DNA from: a virus
Virus record (IMG/VR): IMGVR_UViG_3300037963_005223
Location: 1-33,113 of that record
Length of the DNA stretch: 33,113 nt
Reading direction: 5' to 3' (one strand)
In this document: positions 15,827 to 24,864 of the stretch, piece after piece
How positions within the stretch are numbered: position 1 is the stretch's first letter
Layout of the letters: every line of letters begins with the position of its first letter
Notes under the pieces: model-generated
Told to the model about the DNA's origin: nothing
Seen by the model: only the letters and a program-made list of their open reading frames with translations
Databases searched by the model: none
Position numbers and translations under genes: made by a program

Positions 15827-16498
15827 TCACATATAAAAACATTCTATTGATATACCCCAGGCAACTTGTTGGCATTTACCTGCTGATGACCAAGCAGCCA
15901 AGCCTATCCCAAAGTTTAGTATTTCATCTGCCGATTCAAATAAGATATGTCCATTGGTAATAAATGTACCATCCAACAATACTGGAGTATCATTATTACT
16001 ACCACTAAAACTATGTACCAATTGCTCTGGTACTCGATGGTTCATACCAACAGTAGTAATGTTATTCTTGTAAGCATAAAACCTGGTTTCACCATCTGTA
16101 CCATCACCATCTCTAGGCGATTGGTGGTTCATCCACCATTGAAAGAAGATAGTTTGTGGATGAGTTATATCTAACTGTATACAGCTCAATGGAACAAACT
16201 GTGTGGCATTTGCATTAAATGTTGTAGGCATCATCCATCGAGTAACATACGATGTGTTTTGCCAAGTACCACCATTATTACGCCCACCAAAAACACCAGA
16301 TACATTATTGGTAATGTTGGTTACTGCATCATATCTACCTTGCATAATGTGTGATGTGTTAATCCAAGCACTCGATGTATTTATGTCAGCAGTTACAAGC
16401 TTTTGAGCTTTGTCTCTCATTGCATCAAGATTATCTTTGGTATCTGATGCTGTTAGTGTTTCACCACTACTCCAGGTCTTAGGAAATGATATTGACAT
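15827..16498 (-). CDS. Virion fibre/decoration protein (223 aa)
   Basis: The N terminus (FPKTWSSGETLTASDTKDNL) has the G-E-x-L-T-A-S-D pattern common at the start of marine phage structural proteins that attach to the particle. The rest is beta-rich and aromatic (WMMPTTFNANATQFVPL, then IFFQWWMNHQSP). The start overlaps the upstream stop (TAATG), with GAGGAA upstream. It is third in a row of three genes with related N-terminal designs. The function is inferred to be a spike or decoration on the virion. Confidence 0.6.
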   Translation of the reverse strand: MSISFPKTWSSGETLTASDTKDNLDAMRDKAQKLVTADINTSSAWINTSHIMQGRYDAVTNITNNVSGVFGGRNNGGTWQNTSYVTRWMMPTTFNANATQFVPLSCIQLDITHPQTIFFQWWMNHQSPRDGDGTDGETRFYAYKNNITTVGMNHRVPEQLVHSFSGSNNDTPVLLDGTFITNGHILFESADEILNFGIGLAAWSSAGKCQQVAWGISIECFYM

Positions 16499-17310
16499 TA
16501 TTCATTCCTCATCAATAAGAAAGACAAATCAGTTCGATAAATAACCATTGTATGAACAGGTCCAGCTGCTTGTGTACTAGCAATCGCATTATTCGATGAC
16601 GTTGTGTCATAGATTGGTTCGTATATTCCTCGAACCACCAATCGTAATCCATACAATGTAGTATCACTGGTAAACTTATAAAAGTATTGTCCATATCCCA
16701 TACGTCTACCTGGATAAACAGCTTGATCACTAGCATTTTCTCTAAATTGAATAGCGTGATAATCCAATGATGTAGCTCTTAGATTACTAGAAATTGAACC
16801 ATACCGTGTAGTTGAACCATCATTCAGTGTATCTTCTAAATCATTTTGACCAGTAACAGGAGTGTATGCACCACTACTACTTGTTTTCCATTCTAGATAC
16901 ATTGCCCAACATAAGTGCTGTCTATCTACACCTATAGGAGATGATAGATTACCTGTAGTATTAAAGTCATACTGCCAATACACACGTAGTATATCATTTT
17001 GATTAGCTGTAATAACAACTGCTTGTGCACCAACCTCAGTGGCTGCTTGTGGAACAGCATTAATTGCATTTGTATTTGCTTGTATGGTTAATGTACTTGA
17101 TCGTACTGTATAACTATTAGCATCTTTTAAAATAATACCAGCTCGTCCGTGATTGGGATTAGTATTAAATGCTGGCTGGTCGATTGCTTCTGTTCTAAAG
17201 TTGTCATCATCCATTGTAAATGCAGTATTCACAGCAGTAAACTCTGCATTCAAAGCTGCTGACGTAAGCTTATCGCCACGTTTAACACCTGTATTTTTAA
17301 TAACACTCAT
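16498..17310 (-). CDS. Virion fibre/decoration protein (270 aa)
   Basis: The start at 17310 is chosen because the ATG overlaps the upstream TGA (ATGA) and GGGAGA lies 6 bases upstream; an ATG at 17316 would leave no room for the SD. The N terminus (GVKRGDKLTSAALNAEFTAV) again gives a G-D-x-L-T-x-x-x-L-N attachment-like pattern. The remainder is a predicted beta sandwich (TLTIQANTNAI, then LRVYWQYDFNTTG, then LYGLRLVVRGIYEP). It is probably a particle-surface protein. Confidence 0.6.
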   Translation of the reverse strand: MSVIKNTGVKRGDKLTSAALNAEFTAVNTAFTMDDDNFRTEAIDQPAFNTNPNHGRAGIILKDANSYTVRSSTLTIQANTNAINAVPQAATEVGAQAVVITANQNDILRVYWQYDFNTTGNLSSPIGVDRQHLCWAMYLEWKTSSSGAYTPVTGQNDLEDTLNDGSTTRYGSISSNLRATSLDYHAIQFRENASDQAVYPGRRMGYGQYFYKFTSDTTLYGLRLVVRGIYEPIYDTTSSNNAIASTQAAGPVHTMVIYRTDLSFLLMRNE

Positions 17311-17939
17311 CGCCATCTCCCGATAAATAAGTGACTAGGAGATACAACATTAACAATGTTTACATTTGTGGGGTCATTACTACCAGCTTGCACTTGTCTT
17401 ATTTCCACACTTGCTGTATGGTTACCACCAGTAGTAGGAAAGTCAGCAATCAATCGAGCTGTGCCTATTGGTTGTGGCATTTTGTAACTTTCAAATACAA
17501 CAACATCATCCCATTTCATTCGTACTTGAATACCTTTTGCAGCTTCATTTGGAAGAGCATTTGCATAACTAAACTTTACATAGTTAGCAAAAAAGAATGT
17601 ATATTCCCAATGGCACATACCATCTTTAAACTTTGTTAGATTAACACTGTCAATCTGCATCCAGTTACCTGCATATGTAGCATATGATGGACCTCTCCAT
17701 TCACCACCTTTACCAGTGCTGCTATCCATTTGTATGTTCATATCACTGGAGTTTGTAATAGTTACCTGGTGAAAAGCACCAGCCACTACACTAGTCGACG
17801 TTAAAAAATCATCAGGCAATGTTGTACGATCTAGGTCACCATTAAACGAACTTTTGTATGCGTTGTATCCAGCATTGAACTCTTTGTAATCAACAATAGC
17901 ACTACTACCTGGATGAGCTTCGGTCCACTTCTTACTCAT
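17307..17939 (-). CDS. Virion fibre/decoration protein (210 aa)
   Basis: The ATG overlaps the nozzle gene stop (ATGA) with AAGAGGTTGTC upstream. The N terminus (EFNAGYNAYKSSFNGDLDR) introduces a beta-rich protein (HQVTITNSSDMNIQMDSS, then HWEYTFFFANYVKFSY). Of the three adjacent surface-type genes it lies closest to the nozzle, so a tail-associated spike is a reasonable guess. No enzymatic motif is seen. Confidence 0.6.
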   Translation of the reverse strand: MSKKWTEAHPGSSAIVDYKEFNAGYNAYKSSFNGDLDRTTLPDDFLTSTSVVAGAFHQVTITNSSDMNIQMDSSTGKGGEWRGPSYATYAGNWMQIDSVNLTKFKDGMCHWEYTFFFANYVKFSYANALPNEAAKGIQVRMKWDDVVVFESYKMPQPIGTARLIADFPTTGGNHTASVEIRQVQAGSNDPTNVNIVNVVSPSHLFIGRWR

Positions 17940-20020
17940 GACAACCTCTTTCCAGCAATAATACGAGTACCAGATGCAGTAAAGTCTATTGCATAACCAA
18001 CAACAATAACATCAACAGTAGTTTCAATACGCCATCGAAACCAGGAACAGCTACCATTGTGCACATCAAATCGTATGGGTGTAACCATTGGTTCTTCCCA
18101 ATACTTATCATCATCTAACTTTACTAGGTCATAAACATTTTGATCTGCAAAGTCAGCACGTTGTAGTTTTGTTGCACTGGTAGTATTGCTGGTGTTGTAG
18201 TCATAGTCTTTAAAGACTTCCATTGTAATGGTTGTGTCTCCACCCGTGCGAATAAACAGATACACACCGTGTACCTTCTTTTTCAATGATGGATCACCCA
18301 TATCAAGCCAGGCGGATGCCATTATACTTGTTGGTGGATCATCATCTACAATGTTTTCAGATACAATCTTTTGACCAAGAGAACGTCTTTTGGAAATAAC
18401 AAATAGTCCAGCTGGATCGTCAGCAGTTGCTGCGCCACCATTTCTTCCAAAGATAATGTCTCCATCTGGATTTTTTACCAGATTGTTTACTGGAAAGTTT
18501 TCTCGTACAGACCATACACCTTTATCTGTGTGATAAACAATGCCCAGATTATTTATCGATGAACCATCAACACAAAAGTAACAATGCCATTCTCTGTGTT
18601 TCTCACTGTATATTGCTGTAGCTTGAGCAATGTTTGTTACATTCATTCGTGATATTGTATCTTGTATTACGTGTGAGATTTTCTTTACATTGGTTGTATC
18701 AGAGTATTCTATGTTACCACCAACAACATAAACACCATCAACAGCAAGAAATATAACACCTAGTCCAGGGACCATTGTAATAGTATCAACTGCTCGTGTA
18801 CCAATATGTTGCTGAAATGGAGTGGCTACAAAGTTTGGATAGTCACCCTGAATAACATCAATACTATTCTCTCTAAATACAAGCAGGTATCCAAAGTATC
18901 CAAAGAAACCTGTTACTCCACCACCCTGTCTGTTACCAAGGAAAATAAAATCCAAGGCAGAAAACTGGTCAGGCTTGGTTGGATTAGAAAAGTAGATTGT
19001 AGTATCATTGCTTCTACCTCCATCAATAAACAAACAATCCTTGTAGGTATCCATAAATCTACAAGTTAATGATGGAAACACAATGCTATCTGTATTGTCA
19101 GGTGCAGCACTGCCCAATGCTATATCGGGTAAATCATCAATATACAATCGTTCAAAGTTATTTGGTATATCAGCAACAAAGTAGTACAAACTACCATCAT
19201 TACCAGCATCATCTGAAAAGTTTTTTGTGCGATACAAACGTCTTGCAACAGTTCCTGTTTCACCAATAGGTATTTCAATGGCGCAAGCATATCGAAAAGC
19301 ACTGGCTGTTGTTGTCCAATTTACTTGTTCCGATGCACTTGATAAAGGAGATTCAGCACCAGCATTATTGATAAAACTAACTTTCCATTTAAAACTATTT
19401 TTTTTACCATCAGTATCAATACCAAGACCAAGTTCAGGTACAGCTTTAAACTGCACACAAATACTATCTGTTGCTGTTGTACTTGCTGCTGTTGGATCTG
19501 TAGCAACATCCCAAGCCTTAGGTGTACCTGGTCTTCGATGAAAGCCAAGAGGAAAGATTGCTGGTTTAAATGTAGCTGTACCAGTTTGTACTACAGGCCA
19601 AGCCAAATACTTAATAGGTTTATCATACCCATTAACAATACAAACAAATCGACCAACAGGTAAATACTGGGTCGATGGTTCTATTGTTCCAGGTATTGTT
19701 CTGTCTGTATCAAGAGATTGTTTAGATGCAATCCCGTGCTCAAACAAATGATAGAGCACTCCGCCAGCTTCAAAGATAATACTATCCTGTGCACCCTGGT
19801 GTCGATTAAAGTAAAACAAACTATCTACTTTTGCCATTGACGCAAATGGTGTCCAGTCATTACGATACGGAAAATACATTTCGTATCCCAACTTGCTAGA
19901 CCAGCCTCCTGTAATGTCATCGGTATGCCAATTAACTAGTTCAGTTAAATGGTCTGGCATTTGGGGTTGGAGCTCGTTGATACCACCCAAAGCATTAATT
20001 ATTTGTTGTTTGTTTTGCAT
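17936..20020 (-). CDS. Tail nozzle / tail tubular protein B-like (694 aa)
   Basis: GGINELQPQMPDHLTELVNW near the N terminus is the typical opening of podovirus nozzle proteins. An Ig-like segment (KVSFINNAGAESPLSSASEQ) is followed by propeller-type repeats (TTIYFSNPTKPDQF, then GYLLVFRENSIDVIQGDYP, then GLGVIFLAVDGVYVV). In P22 gp10 and T7 gp12 relatives a hexamer closes the tail and opens on infection. No SD is visible before the ATG; the upstream gene stops one base earlier (TGATATG), so termination-reinitiation is likely. Confidence 0.8.
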   Translation of the reverse strand: MQNKQQIINALGGINELQPQMPDHLTELVNWHTDDITGGWSSKLGYEMYFPYRNDWTPFASMAKVDSLFYFNRHQGAQDSIIFEAGGVLYHLFEHGIASKQSLDTDRTIPGTIEPSTQYLPVGRFVCIVNGYDKPIKYLAWPVVQTGTATFKPAIFPLGFHRRPGTPKAWDVATDPTAASTTATDSICVQFKAVPELGLGIDTDGKKNSFKWKVSFINNAGAESPLSSASEQVNWTTTASAFRYACAIEIPIGETGTVARRLYRTKNFSDDAGNDGSLYYFVADIPNNFERLYIDDLPDIALGSAAPDNTDSIVFPSLTCRFMDTYKDCLFIDGGRSNDTTIYFSNPTKPDQFSALDFIFLGNRQGGGVTGFFGYFGYLLVFRENSIDVIQGDYPNFVATPFQQHIGTRAVDTITMVPGLGVIFLAVDGVYVVGGNIEYSDTTNVKKISHVIQDTISRMNVTNIAQATAIYSEKHREWHCYFCVDGSSINNLGIVYHTDKGVWSVRENFPVNNLVKNPDGDIIFGRNGGAATADDPAGLFVISKRRSLGQKIVSENIVDDDPPTSIMASAWLDMGDPSLKKKVHGVYLFIRTGGDTTITMEVFKDYDYNTSNTTSATKLQRADFADQNVYDLVKLDDDKYWEEPMVTPIRFDVHNGSCSWFRWRIETTVDVIVVGYAIDFTASGTRIIAGKRLS

Positions 20021-20021
20021 A

Positions 20022-21320
20022 TCAGTTTTGTATTAAAGGAGTATAAAGAGGGACAGGATCAGTTCTACTACCTTCCATAAATTGTTTGATGTACCGTTTG
20101 GCAATACTGTTAAGATACCTTTGCTCAATCTTAAGCATTTCTTGTGCAACTTTTCTATCGTACATAGCCGCTTGTGCATCATTATCGTGCTTAATAAAAA
20201 TATCTCGTAGTGACATATACGCCAATATGTAGTGGTTTGCTGAGGGAAATTCCGGGGTATCGGCATCATCTATTAATTTCTTTGGTCTGTACATATATCG
20301 TACAGTCAACTCGTAGTCCTGGTCCTGTCGGGGATACATCCGTATACGTTGTATGTTACCATCTACTCCAGTGTATGCTGTATACGTAAGCTCAAACACA
20401 TCGCCAGCAGTAAAGGCACTTAGATTGGTTACAGTATCGTAGCTAAATGTACCTGTAGATGTAGGCAAAAACTCTGTCAATGCAGAGCCTGCTTCGGGTA
20501 TATTGTAAAACTTATTTATACCTGCTGCTGTACACCGTACATACACTCGTCGTTTTAATCCCGATGTATTTGGTAATGCAGCAATTGTGATTGATGGAAA
20601 CTGGCCATCAGTTAATGTAACACTGGTTACAGGTGACAACGCACTCTCTCTACCAGCAAACACATATGACACAGCAAACTCTAACGTTCGTGCTCCACGA
20701 CCAGCACCACTGGTCGTTATTGTTATTGTTGGTGCTTTTGGTGGTACTAATGAATAGTCATCAAAGGGGACCCAGTAGTTGGGTATGTTGACTTCATTGA
20801 GTGGTAAGTTCCAGTACTCATCTTCATATCGTGTTACCGGGACCATCCTTCCAGGTTCTGCTGGTGTCATCTGCATTGAGCGTTTCAAGACTTGCATAAT
20901 CTCTACACAGTCCTGTGGTAAATCCAGGTAGCGATGTTTTACAGTAGCATCTGGTGTACCACTGGCAGCAAGATATACAGAAGTCAAATAAGCTGTTGTC
21001 GCAGAAGCAACCCAAGCTACTGTGTATTCTACATCAAGTATATCAATAACTTGGCCATCCATACTACCATCAGTAGGAAACTGCCCACCTCCACCTGTTG
21101 TAATGGTAGCTGAGTTTTGAGTAACAGTAACTGATGTTAAAGATAAATCTTTTTTTGCACTAATAAGTACTTGCTTTTGTGCAAAGGTAAATGGTTTTTC
21201 AGAAAACAATCGAAAATAGTTTTCATTGATAACATCATTTAACTGGTTTTGATAAGACGTAATGCTTGGTTGGTAATCCAATATGTTGCCGATATATTCA
21301 CGGATTTCAGATAGTTTCAT
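20022..21320 (-). CDS. Head-to-tail adaptor / tail tubular protein A-like (432 aa)
   Basis: The helical N terminus (YQNQLNDVINENYFRLFSEK) and C-terminal helices (NHYILAYMSLRDIFIKHDND) resemble podovirus adaptor proteins (T7 gp11, P22 gp4 class). In the middle, PKAPTITITTSGAGRGARTL followed by FAVSYVFAGRESALSPVTSV is an inserted Ig-like domain. It would sit between portal and nozzle. GTGAGGTTGGT precedes the ATG. A hairpin separates it from the decoration gene upstream, which may lower its expression relative to the capsid genes. Confidence 0.7.
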   Translation of the reverse strand: MKLSEIREYIGNILDYQPSITSYQNQLNDVINENYFRLFSEKPFTFAQKQVLISAKKDLSLTSVTVTQNSATITTGGGGQFPTDGSMDGQVIDILDVEYTVAWVASATTAYLTSVYLAASGTPDATVKHRYLDLPQDCVEIMQVLKRSMQMTPAEPGRMVPVTRYEDEYWNLPLNEVNIPNYWVPFDDYSLVPPKAPTITITTSGAGRGARTLEFAVSYVFAGRESALSPVTSVTLTDGQFPSITIAALPNTSGLKRRVYVRCTAAGINKFYNIPEAGSALTEFLPTSTGTFSYDTVTNLSAFTAGDVFELTYTAYTGVDGNIQRIRMYPRQDQDYELTVRYMYRPKKLIDDADTPEFPSANHYILAYMSLRDIFIKHDNDAQAAMYDRKVAQEMLKIEQRYLNSIAKRYIKQFMEGSRTDPVPLYTPLIQN

Positions 21321-21346
21321 ACCAACCTCACATTACTCAAATCAAA

Positions 21347-21370
21347 CTCCCTGGAAGCGGGGCCAGGGAG
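21347..21370 (-). terminator. Hairpin after the capsid decoration gene
   Basis: A perfect 8-bp stem (CTCCCTGG with CCAGGGAG, 8-base loop) lies between the decoration and adaptor genes. On the minus strand it is followed by TTTGATTTGAG, a weak T-run. Partial termination would favour capsid and decoration transcripts over tail transcripts. Confidence 0.6.
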
Positions 21371-21384
21371 AACCCCATAGGTTT

Positions 21385-21846
21385 TTAGTATTGTTTGATA
21401 ATCCAAACATCTGCTTCATTACCACTAGCAGCTTCTAACTGATACCCAAGAATAGCTTGGGTAGAAGAAGCAGCATACTGTGTTGCGCGACCTGCTGTAC
21501 TTGATCCAACAATGCGATCACCAATAGCACCACCAGTAGCGACATTTGCATCTTTTACAAATCCTCTTACTACAACATTGATTTCATCATTTGCAGCAGT
21601 AGCAGCATCAAGAGCAATACCAATTGTTAAAGTTGTTGCACCAGCACTAGTATCAGCTTTTTTAACAAACAATGACTTATCACCATCAGCAGTTTTAGAA
21701 ATGTCAAGACATACAACATCACCAGCAGCAATAGCCGCAGAAGCAATAAATCTTTCAACTTGTCTACGATTAGAAGGAGTAACACCTAAGGCAACACCAT
21801 CACCATCGGTAGACTGTAAGTATTGTAATAAAGTATTAGTAGCCAT
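21385..21846 (-). CDS. Capsid decoration protein (153 aa)
   Basis: This beta-rich, Ala/Thr/Gly-rich protein has AAIAAGDVVCLDISKTADG, then TIGIALDAATAANDEINVVV, then a C-terminal ADVWIIKQY. The A-G-D-V-V...G-I-A-L-D-A-A pattern is that of beta-tulip head-stabilising proteins (lambda gpD-like and DUF2190-like groups). Such trimers bind the expanded capsid. It follows the major capsid gene with GGAGAG before its ATG, the usual place for a decoration protein. Confidence 0.7.
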   Translation of the reverse strand: MATNTLLQYLQSTDGDGVALGVTPSNRRQVERFIASAAIAAGDVVCLDISKTADGDKSLFVKKADTSAGATTLTIGIALDAATAANDEINVVVRGFVKDANVATGGAIGDRIVGSSTAGRATQYAASSTQAILGYQLEAASGNEADVWIIKQY

Positions 21847-21848
21847 GA

Positions 21849-22916
21849 TTAACTCTCCGCGTTTAGTAACACACCTAAACCAGCAAGGTGACTTGCAGCC
21901 AACTGTGTACGAACCATAATGTTAGAAGATGCAGCAGCATATCCAGAGATACGTTCCATATCACTCATTTCAAAATGCGCATCTTTGTCAAAGTAAACTG
22001 TAAATAGTTTAGAGTTCAAGAAGTACATAGATACAAAGTTAGTATTTGTTGCATCTTTAAATCCAAGACCATTATCAATGTACATAGAAGCACCATTGTA
22101 CATAAGGATTAGCTTACCTACAATGTCTTTAGTTTGTTCAGCAGATGTATATCTTTCTTGCGCTGTCAACTCATTACGATACAATTCATAAGAAAGTGGA
22201 GAAGCAAGGATGATATCAATTTCACCTTCTGGCGCATAAATCTGAGTATTAATCATCAGATTGCTCATTGCTTGTAAACCTTTAGTATCAAAGTTACCAA
22301 CAGTTACATCTGCAACTTGATTTTGCCAAGAAGAAGTAAAGCTAGATTTTGGAATACCACCAACACTATTAGTGGTTTGAGAACCAAATGCTTGCATATT
22401 TAAAAATCCACTTGTATTAGCAGCTTTAGCACCACCCCAAGCACCAGCAGCATTAACTCCTTCACCGTTAAGTGTATTGAGTTCACTAAGTACTGTAGAG
22501 TTACCAGTTACAGTTTGCTTACACCATTCACGTTTTAACATACCCATAACAGACTTGAGGCGAGCTTCAGCAATACGAATGATTGCACGGCTACCTTTGT
22601 TACTTAGTTGTTCTTTTTCAGTAATAACAACAGGAGCAACAAAATCGCACCAGTCAAAAGATGCAGTACGAAGCGCATCTTTAACAGCCAGGTTTACACT
22701 TTCATAACCTGTAGTTAGTTCAGTAATGTTAGAATGTTCAGCAAGAATTACAGGATGATCAACCTTTTGACCACCATCAACCATCTCGACATTACCAGCT
22801 CGTTGAACAGCTTCAAGGAGTGGAATGGTACGAAATGTATTGTCGACCTCTCGATCACGCAAGATACGTAGGGTCGACGCGAGTATATCATATTGGATAC
22901 CCATAGCGTTCACCAT
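21849..22916 (-). CDS. Major capsid protein, HK97-fold (355 aa)
   Basis: IQYDILASTLRILRDREVDN, later KSVMGMLKREWCKQTVTGN, and near the C terminus SKLFTVYFDKDAHFEMSDM match HK97-type major capsid proteins of podoviruses in which the N-terminal arm begins near QYD(L/I)xAxTL. Position between scaffold and decoration agrees. A start at 22904 (MGIQYD) with GGTGA 5 bases upstream is equally possible; the start at 22916 has no SD. The gene has its own leader of about 90 bases and a promoter-like site inside the end of the scaffold gene. Confidence 0.85.
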   Translation of the reverse strand: MVNAMGIQYDILASTLRILRDREVDNTFRTIPLLEAVQRAGNVEMVDGGQKVDHPVILAEHSNITELTTGYESVNLAVKDALRTASFDWCDFVAPVVITEKEQLSNKGSRAIIRIAEARLKSVMGMLKREWCKQTVTGNSTVLSELNTLNGEGVNAAGAWGGAKAANTSGFLNMQAFGSQTTNSVGGIPKSSFTSSWQNQVADVTVGNFDTKGLQAMSNLMINTQIYAPEGEIDIILASPLSYELYRNELTAQERYTSAEQTKDIVGKLILMYNGASMYIDNGLGFKDATNTNFVSMYFLNSKLFTVYFDKDAHFEMSDMERISGYAAASSNIMVRTQLAASHLAGLGVLLNAES

Positions 22917-23005
22917 TAAATAAAAGTTATTTTTCGTATGTCGCGTGTCCGTTTTCGGGGCGGTGCTGTTGGCGTATCCTATACAGGGTCCTCTGGCACA
23001 TAGCT
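22917..23005 (-). promoter_or_regulatory. Untranslated leader of the major capsid gene
   Basis: About 90 non-coding bases inside an operon whose other genes overlap. It contains a GC-rich part with small dyads (GTAT-AGG-ATAC and CCG-AAAA-CGG) and ends in an AU-rich stretch lacking a normal SD. It may act as a stabilising or regulatory 5' leader. Confidence 0.4.
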
Positions 23006-23034
23006 ATTCTAGCAAATTTATTTCTTTTGTGCAA
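23006..23034 (-). promoter_or_regulatory. Promoter-like site before the major capsid gene
   Basis: On the minus strand TTGCAC and TAGAAT are separated by exactly 17 bases (-35 at 23029-23034, -10 at 23006-23011). The -10 matches five of six consensus bases, the -35 only three. It overlaps the end of the scaffold gene and would give an untranslated leader of about 80 bases. Confidence 0.45.
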
Positions 23035-23899
23035 GAAAGTATTGATACAGGTCAACGCCAGACATTTCAGAAGCATTTGGAGGAGTTGTTACTCCAGCCT
23101 TTTTTCCGTTACCAATCCGAGATGCTACTTGCCGATTAATTTCTTTCTTTTGTTGCTGTTGTTTTTTTTGTGTTTCAGCTAATTCTTTGGCGCGTTTACC
23201 TTTTACAATCCAGTATCCCTGTGCTAAATCAAGATGTTCATTTGCTTTTAAAACTTCATAAACTTCAGTTCGCAACGCTTCATCTGTACGGAGCTCGGGA
23301 TGCTCATTCATAAACGTTTCTACTTTCCTATTTGATTGTGCCTTCATTTGTTCCTGGTACATAGGTTCAAGAACAGCCTGAAGTTTTGCAGCAACCATAT
23401 TGTTAATGTAGCTTTCCATACTTTTGTTATCGAATGGATCAAACTCTTGCCCTGCTTCGGCAGCAGCTTTGGCTTGAGCTTGCAATGCTTTAAACGCTTC
23501 TGAGTTGGTAAGATTGTTTTGCAAGTCTTCTAGCTTTCGTCTTTCTTGAGACAATGCTTGCATCTTTCTAGTATAGTCACCACGTAAAGAACCAAGAAGA
23601 CGTTGTACTTCAGGTGGTTGTGCATCATAAATAGCATCAAAACTTTCACCTTCATTTAAAGAAATGTTTTCGTAATCTCGAACTTTCTTTTCTTCAACGT
23701 CTTCTTGTTGTTGTTGTTTTTGTTCTTTTAACTTTTCGTGATGATTAAGTATATCTTCAACACGTTGTTGGTATTCATCTAGTTTGGGTTTTGCACCAGT
23801 ATCAGCTTCAATACCTTCAGCCAGGGTAGGTTCTGTTGGTTCAGAGGTTGTTGTCTCAGTTACTTCTACAGTGCCGCTATTTGTAGTTTCTTCAGACAT
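23018..23899 (-). CDS. Capsid scaffolding protein (293 aa)
   Basis: The acidic, T/E-rich N terminus (TTSEPTEPTLAEGIEADTG) is followed by long charged helices (EDILNHHEKLKEQKQQQQED, then ALSQERRKLEDLQNNL) and a basic Q/K-rich C-terminal part (ETQKKQQQQKKEINRQV). This charge layout and its place directly before the capsid gene are typical of podovirus scaffolds, which guide procapsid assembly and are removed later. No protease domain is seen. The start overlaps the upstream stop (TAATG) with GGGAG before it. Confidence 0.75.
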   Translation of the reverse strand: MSEETTNSGTVEVTETTTSEPTEPTLAEGIEADTGAKPKLDEYQQRVEDILNHHEKLKEQKQQQQEDVEEKKVRDYENISLNEGESFDAIYDAQPPEVQRLLGSLRGDYTRKMQALSQERRKLEDLQNNLTNSEAFKALQAQAKAAAEAGQEFDPFDNKSMESYINNMVAAKLQAVLEPMYQEQMKAQSNRKVETFMNEHPELRTDEALRTEVYEVLKANEHLDLAQGYWIVKGKRAKELAETQKKQQQQKKEINRQVASRIGNGKKAGVTTPPNASEMSGVDLYQYFLAQKK

Positions 23900-24372
23900 T
23901 ACATTCTCCCTGCAAAAAATTCATCCATATCAGTATCATCTCCTGCTTCTACTTCTATTTCAACTTCAACCTCTTCTTCTTCTGGCATCATAGTATTTGC
24001 TTCAAGAAAACGTTTAAACGTTTTGTCTCTGCCAAGTTTTCGTAACTGACCAGCAACCATAGCCAAATCTCGGTCATCAGATATTTCTTCCATATCAATG
24101 TCAAAATCAACACCAGCATCATCCGCTGCACTTTTAACCATAGTCAATGACGATACAAACTCTTGTGGAAAAATAGTAATGTCTTCTTCAAACATTGGAT
24201 AAGTTTGATCAAACATTTCCAAAACAACATTTAATTCTTTTACCAATCGGTTTAAAGAGTTCTTAGAGAACTTACCTTGTGGTGTTATTTGTTGTTGCAT
24301 TTGTTCCATCATTGCATCTTGTTCAGCTCCAACCATTCCGGCTTCGGCCATTAAATCTGTAGGGATACTCAT
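23899..24372 (-). CDS. Acidic hypothetical protein of the head module (157 aa)
   Basis: The N terminus is Met/Gln-rich (QDAMMEQMQQQITPQG). The centre is helical (NSLNRLVKELNVVLEMFDQT), and the C terminus is strongly acidic (PEEEEVEVEIEVEAGDDTD). The start overlaps the upstream stop (ATGA) with GGAG. Its place between portal-linked and scaffold genes suggests a role in head assembly, for example a scaffold accessory. I do not recognise the family. Confidence 0.55.
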   Translation of the reverse strand: MSIPTDLMAEAGMVGAEQDAMMEQMQQQITPQGKFSKNSLNRLVKELNVVLEMFDQTYPMFEEDITIFPQEFVSSLTMVKSAADDAGVDFDIDMEEISDDRDLAMVAGQLRKLGRDKTFKRFLEANTMMPEEEEVEVEIEVEAGDDTDMDEFFAGRM

Positions 24373-24854
24373 GTATCATCTCCATTTGGGGGTTTAACTT
24401 CTAGATTAGGTTTCCAGGGTTTTTCAAAATCATATCGCCACTCTCTATCTGTTGCATCAGGATTAGGGTCTGGCGTTATTGCAGCTGCTGCTTTGGCAAA
24501 AGAGCCTGTTTGTTTTTTTACACGTTGAAATGTTTCTACAGTCTTTTTATGTTGTTGATCTTCATTGTATACAGCTTGCTGATGATCATCGAGTTCTCTT
24601 TGTGAAACAGGACGAAGGTTTTTTTCCTTCATTACTTTTTCTCTGTGCATCGAGTTTTCAATGTACATACCAAGGCCACGATCAAAATAGCCGTGACTGT
24701 CACCCCATCTTGCAGGCGTGTGCGCCCATAGTGATAGTTGGCGTGCAAGTGGAACTTCACATATTTCACAAACCTGTTCGTCTGCCTCATCAAAATCACA
24801 AATAATCTGCACGTCAAGATTACAAGGTTTACAGCGATAGTCATAAATAGGCAT
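24369..24854 (-). CDS. FmdB-like zinc-ribbon protein (161 aa)
   Basis: MPIYDYRCKPCNL and, 20 residues on, CEICEVPLARQ give two CxxC pairs in the arrangement of FmdB-type zinc ribbons (P-x-Y-x-Y-x-C-x-x-C). The rest is charged helix with a proline-rich end. Zinc-ribbon proteins of this type occur beside portal genes in several podovirus genomes as I recall; their role there is not established. It may bind DNA or a structural partner. The SD is weak (GGATACACT). Confidence 0.7.
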   Translation of the reverse strand: MPIYDYRCKPCNLDVQIICDFDEADEQVCEICEVPLARQLSLWAHTPARWGDSHGYFDRGLGMYIENSMHREKVMKEKNLRPVSQRELDDHQQAVYNEDQQHKKTVETFQRVKKQTGSFAKAAAAITPDPNPDATDREWRYDFEKPWKPNLEVKPPNGDDT

Positions 24855-24864
24855 AGTGTATCCA

